A DNA stretch of 64,000 nt from Palsa-504 sp003136255 (GTDB taxonomy: Bacteria > Actinomycetota > Actinomycetes > Streptosporangiales > Streptosporangiaceae): contig PLDT01000350.1 in NCBI GenBank assembly GCA_003136255.1, positions 9,678-73,677 on the forward strand. Direction: 5' to 3'. Below, one piece after another: positions 26,557 to 34,518 of the stretch (positions within the stretch are counted from its first letter, which is position 1; each line of letters opens with the position of its first letter). The notes below the pieces were generated by a model, which was given only the letters and a program-made list of their open reading frames with translations, had not been told where the DNA came from and made no database searches. The position numbers and the translations under genes were made by a program.

Positions 26557-27837
26557 GTGGCCCGTAGGCGGCGTGCGTGGCCTGCTATCGCCGCCGTCGC
26601 GGTCGCCCTCCTCCTGGCCGCCGGATGCGCCTCGCCGGGCGGCCAGGCCCCGTCGACCAACGGGATCGGCCCGATCACCTTGGCCATCGGCAAGGACAAC
26701 TCCGGCTGGCTGCAGGGCGTGATCACTAACTGGAACCAGCGCTATCCCAACCAGAAGGTCACCCTGCTGCTGCTGCCCGAGGCGTCCAACGACCAACTGG
26801 CCGAGCTGGTGGCGAACCTCCAGGCCAAGAGCGACGAGTATGACGTCATCGACATGGACGTCATCTGGACCGCGGAGTTCGCTTCGAACGGCTGGATCAT
26901 CCCGCTGCCCGAGAGCCAGTTCCCGCTGAAGGATTTTCTCAAGCCGGCCGTGGCCACCGCCATGTACCAGGGCCGCCTGTACGCCGTACCCGACTACAGC
27001 AACGCGGATCTCCTCTACTACCGCAAGGACATCCTCGCCAAGGCGGGCCAGCAGCCGCCCAAGACCTGGGCCCAGCTGGCCAAGCTCGCCGAGACCGTGG
27101 CACCGAAGTACGGCCTGGACGGGTACGCCGGCACGTTCGCCCCCTATGAGGGCCTCACCGTCGACTTCGCCGCGGCGGTTCAGTCGGCCGGCGGGTCGAT
27201 CATGTCCGCCGACGGCAACAAGGTCACCGTGGACTCGCCCCAGGCGCTCGACGGACTAAAGTTCCTGGTCAGCGGGTTCCAGCAGGGCTGGATCCCCAAG
27301 GTCACGCTCACCTACGAAGAGGAGTCGGCCCAGGCCGCGTTCGAGGCAGGCAAGTTCTTGTTCCTCGACAACTGGCCCGACGTCTACGCGGCGCTGTCCG
27401 TGCCCGGACCGGACAACAAGGTGTACGGGAAGTTCGGCGTCGTGGCGCTGCCGGGCCCCGACGGCATCGGTTCTAGCTCCCTGGGCGGCGCCAACCTCGC
27501 GATCAGCGCGTACTCCCAGCATCAGCGAACGGCCCTGAACTTCATCAAGTACATGACGTACCTGACCAACGAGAAGGAGATGCTCGAGCAGGGATCGTTC
27601 CCGCCGGTATGGACGCAGCTCTATACCGACCCGGCCCTGATCCGCAGCTATCCCTACCTTCCCGTGCTTGAGCAGGCCATCAACTCCGCGCAGCCGCGCC
27701 CGGCGATCTCCAATTACGACCAGGCCAGCCTGGCCATCTCCAGCTCGGTGTACCAGGCCCTCACGCACCAGAAGCAACCGCGGCAGGCCCTGGCCGAAAT
27801 GGCCGCTCAGCTGACCCAGATCATCCGCGACGGCTGA
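26557..27837 (+). CDS. Orphan sugar-type solute-binding lipoprotein
   Basis: A 426-residue extracellular binding protein with an Arg-rich N-terminus, a hydrophobic segment and lipobox LAAGC. It has the class-typical DVIDMDVIWTAEFASNGWI, YAVPDYSNADLLYYRKD, PPKTWAQLAKLAETV, FLFLDNWPDVYAAL and AISAYSQHQRTALNFIKYMT. The GTG start at 26557 follows GGAG closely. No permease or ATPase of the sugar type adjoins it. Its divergent neighbours are an FtsX-type exporter and PadR, so it may serve a distant transporter or sense a ligand. A GC-rich hairpin ends the gene. Confidence 0.88.
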   Translation: MARRRRAWPAIAAVAVALLLAAGCASPGGQAPSTNGIGPITLAIGKDNSGWLQGVITNWNQRYPNQKVTLLLLPEASNDQLAELVANLQAKSDEYDVIDMDVIWTAEFASNGWIIPLPESQFPLKDFLKPAVATAMYQGRLYAVPDYSNADLLYYRKDILAKAGQQPPKTWAQLAKLAETVAPKYGLDGYAGTFAPYEGLTVDFAAAVQSAGGSIMSADGNKVTVDSPQALDGLKFLVSGFQQGWIPKVTLTYEEESAQAAFEAGKFLFLDNWPDVYAALSVPGPDNKVYGKFGVVALPGPDGIGSSSLGGANLAISAYSQHQRTALNFIKYMTYLTNEKEMLEQGSFPPVWTQLYTDPALIRSYPYLPVLEQAINSAQPRPAISNYDQASLAISSSVYQALTHQKQPRQALAEMAAQLTQIIRDG

Positions 27838-27850
27838 CCCCGGCCGAGCC

Positions 27851-27871
27851 GCCAGCCCGCTGCGGGCTGGC
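27851..27871 (+). terminator. Hairpin terminator after lipoprotein gene
   Basis: GCCAGCCCGC (27851-27860) and GCGGGCTGGC (27862-27871) are perfectly complementary around one base. It lies 13 nt past the stop and before the dapA promoter region. There is no U tract. Confidence 0.6.
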
Positions 27872-27995
27872 CATACCAGAGCTGGCCGCACAGGGGCCGG
27901 CCAGCCCTGCGCCGAATCGGGCCCTGGCGGGATTTCCCGCCGGGGTGACGGTATGCCGACTACTTTGCGCACCTGGTTGCGGGTAGCGTTCGGGT

Positions 27996-28824
27996 ATGAC
28001 GACAACCAGCGCGCCGTTTGGGCAGATGGTCACGGCGATGATCACCCCCATGACCCCCGATGGGGCCGTCGACTACGACGGGGCGGCCCGCCTCGCCGAG
28101 TACCTGGTTACCGACATGCGCAATGACGCCCTGGTGCTGAACGGGACCACCGGGGAGGCGCCGACCACCACCGATGCCGAGAAAGAGCGCCTGATCCAGG
28201 TGGTGCTCGAGGCGGTGGGCTCCCGCGCGCAGGTGGTCGCCGGCGTCGGCACCAACATCACCGCGCACACCATCGAGCTGGCCCGTCGCGCCGAACAGGC
28301 CGGGGCGCACGGCCTGCTGGTCGTCACCCCCTACTACAGCAAGCCGCCGCAGCCGGCNNGCCACCGAGACCCTGGTCCGGCTGGCCGCTCACCCGCGGAT
28401 CGTCGGCGTCAAGGACGCCAAGGACGACGCGTCCGCCACCTCGCACGTGCTGGCCCGGACCGACCTTATTTATTACTGCGGTACGGACATGCTGAACCTG
28501 CCCTGGCTCTCCCTCGGCGCGGTCGGCTTCATCAGCGTGGTCGGCCACGTCGTGGGGGACCGGCTGCACGAGATGATCGACGCGTTCGGCGCCGGCGACG
28601 TCGCCGGGGCCCGGCAGCTCCACTACGAGCTCATCCCGGTCTACGACGGCCTGTTCCGCAACCAGGGCGCGGTGATGACCAAGGCCGCCCTGGACCTGCT
28701 CGGCCTGCCGGGCGGTGCGGTGCGCGGCCCGCTGCTGGCCGCCACCGAGGCCGAACGGTATCAGCTGGCTCTTGACCTCACCGCCGGCGGCGTGAAGCTG
28801 CCGGGGAACGGCCTGAGCGCGTGA
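27996..28824 (+). CDS. dapA: 4-hydroxy-tetrahydrodipicolinate synthase (assembly gap)
   Basis: DapA condenses pyruvate with aspartate semialdehyde in lysine and diaminopimelate synthesis. The N-terminal part has GTTGEAPTT and VVAGVGTN; the C-terminal part has HPRIVGVKDAKDDASA with the Schiff-base lysine, then YYCGTDMLNLPWLSLGAVGFISV. The NN at 28358-28359, after TPYYSKPPQP, removes about 35 residues normally found there, including the catalytic-triad tyrosine region (Y-x-x-P-G-R-T), and shifts the frame. This is best read as a collapsed gap. The TGA overlaps the GTG of rnj (GTGA). The dapA-rnj pair is conserved in actinomycetes. Confidence 0.92.
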
Positions 28825-30506
28825 GCCACCCGCATCCGGATCTCACCCCGCCGCCCGCGCTGCCCCGCCGCGGCCTGCGCATCGTAGCCCTGGGCGGGCT
28901 CGGCGAGATCGGCCGGAACATGACGGTCTTCGAGTACCGCGGCCGCCTCCTCATAGTGGATTGCGGGGTTTTGTTCCCGGACCCTGACCAGCCCGGCGTG
29001 GACCTGATCCTGCCCGACTTCGGCTACCTCGACGGCCGGCTCGACCAGGTGGAGGCGCTCGTCCTCACCCACGCGCACGAGGACCATATCGGCGCGATCC
29101 CGTACCTGCTCCGGGAGCGGTCGGACATCCCGCTGGTCGGCTCGAAGCTGACCCTGGCCCTGGTCCAGAGCAAGCTGGCCGAGCATCGCTTTGACCCGGT
29201 CACGGTGGAGGTGGTCGAGGGCAGCCACAGCTCGTTCGGGCCCTTTGACTGTGAGTTCCTGGCCGTCAACCACTCGATTCCGGACGCCCTCGCCGTGGCC
29301 ATCCGGACCCCGGCCGGCCTGGTCCTGCACACCGGCGACTTCAAGATGGACCAGTTGCCGCTGGACGGCAGGCTCACCGACCTGGCCGGGTTCGCCCGCC
29401 TCGGCACCGAAGGTGTCGACCTGCTGATGGCCGACTCGACCAACGCCGAAGTGCCCGGCGTGGTCACCTCCGAGCGCGAGATCGCCCCCGTGCTTGACGA
29501 GATCTTCGCCAACACCAAGCAGCGCATCATCGTGGCCTGCTTCGCCTCGCACGTGCACCGGGTCCAGCAGGTGCTCAACGCGGCGGTCAAGCACCGGCGT
29601 AAGGTCGCCTTCGTCGGCCGGTCCATGGTCCGCAACATGGGTGTCGCCCGCGACCTCGGTTACCTGCGCGTGCCCGGCGGGCTCCTGGTCGACCTGCGCG
29701 AGGCCGAGGAGATGCCCCCCGGCGATGTCGTGCTGATCTCCACCGGCTCGCAGGGCGAGCCGATGTCGGCGCTGTCCCGGATGGCCGGCCGCGACCACCC
29801 GATCCGGATCGCCGCCGGCGACACCGTCATCCTCGCCTCCTCGCTGATCCCCGGCAACGAGACCGCCGTGTACCGGGTCATCAACGGCCTCACCCGGCTC
29901 GGCGCCCGTGTGGTGCACCGCAGCTCCGCCCTGGTGCACGTATCCGGGCACGCGCCGGCCGGCGAATTGCTGTACGTGCTGAACCTGGTCCGCCCGCGCA
30001 ACTTCATGCCGATCCACGGCGAGTGGCGGCACCTGCGGGCGCACGCCCACCTCGCCTCGCTGACCGGCGTCCCCGACGACAACATCGTGATCGCCGAGGA
30101 CGGTGTCGTGGTGGACCTGATAGACGGCCAGGCCAGCGTGGTCGGCGCGGTGCCCTGCGGGTACGTCTACGTGGACGGGCTCACGGTCGGCGAGGTCACC
30201 GAGTCGCAGCTGAAAGACCGGCGCATCCTCGGCGAGGAAGGCTTCGTCTCGGTGGTGATCGTGGTCGACGCCAACTCCGGCAAGTTGGTGGCCGGCCCCG
30301 AGATCCACGCCCGCGGCGCCGGCATCGACGACGCCGCCTTCGGCGAGGTCCTGCCCAAGATCGAGGAAGCCCTGGCCCTGGCCGCCGCCGACGGCATCAC
30401 CGACGCCCACCAGATCAGCCAGCTAGCCCGCCGCATCGTCGGCAAGTGGGTCAGCGACAACTACCGCCGCCGCCCCATGATCATCCCCGTAGTAGTCCAA
30501 GCCTGA
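28821..30506 (+). CDS. rnj: Ribonuclease J
   Basis: A 561-residue metallo-beta-lactamase/beta-CASP ribonuclease with 5'-3' exo- and endonuclease activity in RNA maturation and decay. The N-terminus is LGGLGEIGRNMTVFEY, metal motif HAHEDH (~84-89), VNHSIPDALAVAI, HTGDFK, the beta-CASP segment (STGSQGEPMSALSRMA) and VHVSGHAP with the later His. The C-terminal RNase J domain is present (GLTVGEVTESQLKDRRILGEEG). The GTG start overlaps the dapA stop, giving a coupled pair. Full length and intact. Confidence 0.95.
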   Translation: MSHPHPDLTPPPALPRRGLRIVALGGLGEIGRNMTVFEYRGRLLIVDCGVLFPDPDQPGVDLILPDFGYLDGRLDQVEALVLTHAHEDHIGAIPYLLRERSDIPLVGSKLTLALVQSKLAEHRFDPVTVEVVEGSHSSFGPFDCEFLAVNHSIPDALAVAIRTPAGLVLHTGDFKMDQLPLDGRLTDLAGFARLGTEGVDLLMADSTNAEVPGVVTSEREIAPVLDEIFANTKQRIIVACFASHVHRVQQVLNAAVKHRRKVAFVGRSMVRNMGVARDLGYLRVPGGLLVDLREAEEMPPGDVVLISTGSQGEPMSALSRMAGRDHPIRIAAGDTVILASSLIPGNETAVYRVINGLTRLGARVVHRSSALVHVSGHAPAGELLYVLNLVRPRNFMPIHGEWRHLRAHAHLASLTGVPDDNIVIAEDGVVVDLIDGQASVVGAVPCGYVYVDGLTVGEVTESQLKDRRILGEEGFVSVVIVVDANSGKLVAGPEIHARGAGIDDAAFGEVLPKIEEALALAAADGITDAHQISQLARRIVGKWVSDNYRRRPMIIPVVVQA

Positions 30507-30867
30507 CCCGCCCCCCACCACCGCCAGGCCCACCCAAACCCCCGCGCCCCCGACCCCCGCGCCGCCGCAAGTCCCGCTTCCGAGCCACGGCCGTACCACG
30601 GCCGCACCTCACACCCTTATGTGCCCCAACCCGCCCACAGGCCCCACCCTTCGGCCCGGCCCGCACTCCTCCCGCCGTGTCACCAGCGAAACCGATGGAA
30701 CATTGCTGTCGCTACAACGGCACCGATGTTCCATCGGTGCGCCCGCCGACGCGTCGGCCACGCCCGGGGCGCCCGGGGCGCCCCCGGGGCGCCCTAGGGC
30801 CGAGGCGGGCGGGGCTGGGGATACGCAACCCGAAGGTTTTGTCGGACCCAGATCGCATGATGCCCCT
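30507..30867. other. C-rich non-coding spacer with inverted repeat
   Basis: About 360 bp after rnj. The first 130 bp are very C-rich without clear coding sense. It then holds the 13-bp inverted repeat at 30691-30738. A frame open from 30619 into the next gene shows no family similarity before 30868, so I treat it as non-coding. Confidence 0.5.
30691..30738. repeat. Perfect 13-bp inverted repeat with nested palindrome
   Basis: ACCGATGGAACAT (30691-30703) and ATGTTCCATCGGT (30726-30738) are exact reverse complements 22 bp apart. The right arm also forms its own palindrome, ACCGATG-TTC-CATCGGT (30722-30738). It lies ~130 bp before the AbiEi-like gene and may be a multimeric operator. Confidence 0.7.
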
Positions 30868-31821
30868 ATGGGCGTAACCACGCGTGCTGGCGACGATGCG
30901 CTCCGCCAGCTTCTGAGTCAGCAGCTAGACGTAATCACCCGCCGTCAAGCGCTCGTCGCTGGCGTCACCGCTAGTTCGCTCCGGCATCGTCTCGGTCCCG
31001 GGAACTCGTGGCAGAGCTTGATCCCCGGCGTCTACCTGGCTGCGACCGGGACGCCGACCATCATCCAGCATCAGATGGCCGCCATGCTCTACGCGGGTGG
31101 CGGCGGTGTGATCACCGGTCCGGCCGCTCTCCAGCAGCACCGCATCCGGGGGCCTGTCGCGGACCTCATCGACGTTTTGATCCCGGCGTCGCGACGACGC
31201 CAGGACGTAGCTTTCGTCCGACTCCATCGCACGACCCGGATGCCGAAGCGAATTTGGCGGCTCGGGCCGTTGTATTACGCGCTTCCCGCGCGGGCTGTCG
31301 CCGACACGGCCCGGGGCCTGACCAGCCTGCGCGACGTACGCGCGATGGTGGCCGATGCCGTGCAGCGAAGCGCCTGCACTGTCCCGGACCTATCGGCCGA
31401 ACTCAACGCGGGCCCGAGCGTCGGATCAAAGCTGTTCCGCGAGGCTCTGACCGACGTCGCCGACGGGATCCATTCGGCGGCAGAAGGAGACCTCAAGGAC
31501 CTGCTCGCAAAATCCGGCCTGCCGATGCCGCTCTTCAACGCCTCCCTGTATGACGACGACGGCACCTTCATCGCCCGGCCGGACGCCTGGTGGCCCGACC
31601 GAGGCGTCGCAGTGGAAGTCGACTCCCACGAATGGCACCTGTCGCCGCACGACCACACCCGGACACTCGAGCGGCAGCGCCGGATGGCCAAGCGCGGCAT
31701 CCTTATGCTGCCCTTCACGCCCCGCGAGATCCGGACCCAGCCAGCCAAAGTACTGGCCGCCATCCGCGAAGCCCTTGAAACCGGCCGTCGTCCGCAGGAC
31801 ATACGGACCGAAGCAGAATGA
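30868..31821 (+). CDS. AbiEi-like / DUF559-type protein
   Basis: A ~317-residue protein in two parts. The N-terminal part (LLSQQLDVITRRQALVAGVTASSLRHRL, WQSLIPGVYLAATG, GVITGPAALQQHRI) resembles the winged-helix region of AbiEi-type type IV antitoxins. The C-terminal part (RPDAWWPDRGVAVEVDSHEWH, RQRRMAKRGILMLPFTPREIR) resembles the DUF559/Vsr-like PD-(D/E)xK nuclease fold. The ATG at 30868 has no Shine-Dalgarno; CATGAT ~7 nt before it could be a -10 for a leaderless message. No toxin gene adjoins it. It heads an accessory insert between rnj and ftsK. The role (defence, TA relic or nuclease) is not settled. Confidence 0.7.
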   Translation: MGVTTRAGDDALRQLLSQQLDVITRRQALVAGVTASSLRHRLGPGNSWQSLIPGVYLAATGTPTIIQHQMAAMLYAGGGGVITGPAALQQHRIRGPVADLIDVLIPASRRRQDVAFVRLHRTTRMPKRIWRLGPLYYALPARAVADTARGLTSLRDVRAMVADAVQRSACTVPDLSAELNAGPSVGSKLFREALTDVADGIHSAAEGDLKDLLAKSGLPMPLFNASLYDDDGTFIARPDAWWPDRGVAVEVDSHEWHLSPHDHTRTLERQRRMAKRGILMLPFTPREIRTQPAKVLAAIREALETGRRPQDIRTEAE

Positions 31822-31838
31822 CGCACAGAACCGAACNN

Positions 31839-32617
31839 CAGTGTAACGACCGGTAGCGACTCGGCGGCACCCCGATGGTCGCGGTGAATTCCCGGGTCAG
31901 GTGCGCCTGGTCGGCGTAGCCGAGGTCGACGGCCAGCGCGGCCCAGTCGACCGGCTCGCCGCTGTCTGCCCGCTCCGCCGCCTCGTGCAACCGGGCCCGG
32001 CGCATTACCCACTTGGGGCTCACGCCCACGTAGTCGGCGAACATCCGCTGCAGGCTGCGCACCGAAAGCCCGCTCGCCAAAGCCAGCTGGTCGACTCGCC
32101 GCAGCGAGCAGTCCGAGGTGATCAACTCGACCAGACGAGCGACCTGCTCCGCTACCGGGTCGCGTTCCGGTAGCCCCGAGAACAGCAAGGACTCGGCGTG
32201 CGAGGTCATGTCGGCGTCGGACTCGGCGTACATGATCGCCTGCCTGATCTTCTCGGCCAGCGGCCCGAACACCCGGGTCGCCGGAACGACCCGGTCGCTG
32301 AGTTGCGAGATGGGCGCCGCCCAGAACGGCCGGAAGCACCCAGCCCGGAACCGGACGCCCAGCGCCTTGCCCTGCCCGGAAAGCTGGCGCGCGAACAGTG
32401 ACCGATCTACGCCGTAGATGCCGGCGCCGGACGCCTCGAAGGCCAGGTGCACGTTGGGATGAGGCAGGATCGTCTGCTCGTACGGCGGCTCTCCGCGCAG
32501 GTCCCAGCGGACGATCCAGTAATAGTCGACAAAGGGTGCGAGCGGCACCGAGGGCTGGTACTTGGCCAGCCCGAATCTGTCCGCCGCGAGATCAGGCCGC
32601 AACACGCCGCGTCCCAT
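31839..32617 (-). CDS. AraC-family regulator, C-terminus lost in gap
   Basis: About 260 residues remain. The N-terminal sensor (PLAPFVDYYWIVRWDLRGEPP, LPHPNVHLAFE, GVRFRAGCFRPFW) resembles DUF6597-type domains fused to AraC HTHs. The C-terminal AraC DNA-binding domain is nearly complete (QLALASGLSVRSLQRMFADYVGVSPKWV, LAVDLGYADQAHLTREFTATIGVPPSRYR). The NN at 31837-31838 cuts the last residues. I prefer the ATG at 32617 because similarity begins at GVLRPDLAADRF; a TTG at 32710 would add an Ala-rich leader. Divergent from the DinB-type gene, which it may control. Confidence 0.82.
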
Positions 32618-32744
32618 AGCCCCAGGCGGCGCCGCACCGGCGGCGGCGGAGGAGACGGCGAAGGCGGCGGAATCTGCCACGTGACCAGCGTAGCTGTCGC
32701 TTTTCTTCAAGACCGTGGCACCCGGACCTAGTTACGGTGAACGG

Positions 32745-33374
32745 ATGAATACGAACCAAGAAACCACCGATGGCCCGGCCCTGATGGCCGCCGCCGCGGC
32801 CGAGGCCGCCCGCGTAGTCACCGGCGCAGCGAAAGGCGCCGCGAAAGACGCAGCGCAGGACGCCGCGAACACCCAAACCACCCCGTGTACCGACTGGGAC
32901 CTGCGTACCCTCCTCAACCATACGATCTTGTGGACCGCCTACTCGGCCGAGCGCCGGGCCCACGGCGAGAGCGTCGCCGAGGAACTGATGAGCAAGGACT
33001 TCACCGCCGAGCCCGACTACGCGCAGGCCTACCAGGCCCAGATCGCCCGGGCCGTGCACGCCTGGTCCGATCCCGAAGCCTGGCGGCGCGAGCTGGGCGT
33101 CATGGGCAGCACGACCCCCGCCGCCGACGTGGCCGCCCTGCTGATCGCCGAGATGGTGCTGCACGGCTGGGACGTGGCCAAGGCCACCGGGCAGGACTAC
33201 CGCTGCGACGACTACGTGGCGCAAAACGTCCTGAAAACTGTCGAAGCCCAGGGTGACCTGTTCCGCCAGTACCAGGGGTTCGCCGCCGTCGTCCCGGTCC
33301 CCGATGACGCGACCGCCTTCGACCGCGCCCTTGCCCTGTCCGGCCGCGACCCCCAGTGGAAGCCAAGCAGCTAA
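32745..33374 (+). CDS. TIGR03086-type DinB/mycothiol-associated protein
   Basis: A 209-residue four-helix protein of the DinB / mycothiol-dependent maleylpyruvate isomerase-like superfamily. Diagnostic segments are TPCTDWDLRTLLNHTI with a metal-ligand His, and EMVLHGWDVAKATGQDY with the second His region. A short Ala-rich insertion (AAKGAAKDAAQDAA) lies before the TPC motif. The ATG at 32745 is preferred to an upstream in-frame start at 32715. Members bind a metal and are thought to act with mycothiol; substrate unknown. It converges on the dehydrogenase gene, with duplicated stop-codon sequence between them. Confidence 0.82.
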   Translation: MNTNQETTDGPALMAAAAAEAARVVTGAAKGAAKDAAQDAANTQTTPCTDWDLRTLLNHTILWTAYSAERRAHGESVAEELMSKDFTAEPDYAQAYQAQIARAVHAWSDPEAWRRELGVMGSTTPAADVAALLIAEMVLHGWDVAKATGQDYRCDDYVAQNVLKTVEAQGDLFRQYQGFAAVVPVPDDATAFDRALALSGRDPQWKPSS

Positions 33375-33389
33375 AAAGCCAAGCAGCTA
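33361..33389. repeat. 13-bp direct repeat across convergent stop codons
   Basis: AGCCAAGCAGCTA occurs at 33361-33373 and 33377-33389, separated by AAA. The first copy carries the stop of the DinB-type gene; the second carries the minus-strand stop of the dehydrogenase gene. Looks like a small tandem duplication. Confidence 0.8.
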
Positions 33390-34373
33390 GGAGGACAGCA
33401 CCCGCACTGGTGAGCCGGACGCGAACGCCACGATGTCCTCGGCGGCTTCACCGTAGAAGACCCGGTACGCCTCCTCGGTGACGTACCCGAGGTGCGGGGT
33501 GAGCACCACGTTGGGCGCGGTCCGCAGCGGGGAGGACAGCGGCAGCGGCTCGACGTCGTACACGTCCAGGGCCGCGCCCGCGATGGCGCCCGACCGTAGC
33601 GCGGCCAGCAGCGCCGCGCTGTCCACCAGCGGGCCGCGAGAGGTGTTCACCAGGAAGGCGGACGGCTTCATCAGGGCCAGTTCAGCCTCGCCGACCAGCC
33701 CCACGCTGCGCGAGCTGAGCTTGTAGTGCACCGTGACCACGTCGGAGGTGGCGAACAACTCCTCCTTGCTGACCGCCTTGGCGTGCACCTTCTCCGCATG
33801 CGACGGATCCAGGTTCTGGCTCCACGCCACCAGGTGCATGCCGAACGCCCGGCCGATTTCGCCCACCCGCCGGCCCTGGTGACCCAAGCCCACGACGCCC
33901 AGTCGCTTGCCGTCCAGGCCGGTGCCGACCGTCTGCTGCCAGCCGCCGCCCACGCCCAGCGCCGCCCCGCCGGCCCCTCCGGCCAGCTTCAGCCGCCGGT
34001 CTTCCTCCGGGATGTGCCGGAGCAGGGCCAGGATCAGTCCCCAGGTCAGCTCGGCCGTCGAGGAACCGATCCCGCCCGTGCCGCACACGGTGATTCCGCA
34101 CAAGGCCGCCGCGTCCAGGTCGATGGACGCGTTGGACATGCCGGTAGTGACCAGCAGCCGCAGCCGCGGGAGCCGGCCAAGCCGCTCGGCGTCGAACGGG
34201 GTCCGCTCCCGCATCGCCACGATGACGTCGAACGGTTCCAGCGCGTCGACCAGCGCTTCGGTCGACCCGAGGTGCGACGTGAAGACGTGTATCTCGGCCC
34301 GTTCCCGGACTCCGGACCAGTCCGCGCTGGCCAGCGCCACCTGCTGATAATCATCAAGGATCGCGACCCGCAT
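33387..34373 (-). CDS. D-2-hydroxyacid dehydrogenase family protein
   Basis: A 328-residue NAD-dependent dehydrogenase of the phosphoglycerate dehydrogenase/formate dehydrogenase superfamily. NAD-binding turn GVVGLGHQGRRVG. The catalytic Arg in VNTSRGPLVD, Glu in DVYDVEPLP and His in TPHLGYVTEE are all present. The N-terminus, MRVAILDDYQQVAL, is typical of a subgroup acting on unidentified 2-hydroxy acids. It is divergent from ftsK with a ~145-bp spacer and belongs to the accessory insert. Confidence 0.9.
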   Translation of the reverse strand: MRVAILDDYQQVALASADWSGVRERAEIHVFTSHLGSTEALVDALEPFDVIVAMRERTPFDAERLGRLPRLRLLVTTGMSNASIDLDAAALCGITVCGTGGIGSSTAELTWGLILALLRHIPEEDRRLKLAGGAGGAALGVGGGWQQTVGTGLDGKRLGVVGLGHQGRRVGEIGRAFGMHLVAWSQNLDPSHAEKVHAKAVSKEELFATSDVVTVHYKLSSRSVGLVGEAELALMKPSAFLVNTSRGPLVDSAALLAALRSGAIAGAALDVYDVEPLPLSSPLRTAPNVVLTPHLGYVTEEAYRVFYGEAAEDIVAFASGSPVRVLSS

Positions 34374-34518
34374 GGCCCGACCCTATCGGTCCAGCCCGCA
34401 CGGCTCGCCACCGTATCGCCTTAAAATCCATATCCCGAACGGCCGTGGTTTTACGCTCTGCGCGACACGCCCGGTCGGGTGCTTTGCCCGGGCCAGCCTC
34501 CTCGCTACGTTTGTAAGT

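Noticed and set aside
28761..30410. 549-codon minus-strand open frame across rnj
   Set aside because: Val/Asp/Gly/His-rich antisense shadow with no family similarity.
30619..30867. N-terminal extension of the AbiEi-like gene
   Set aside because: The extension is low-complexity, crosses the inverted repeat, and has no similarity; the family starts near 30868.
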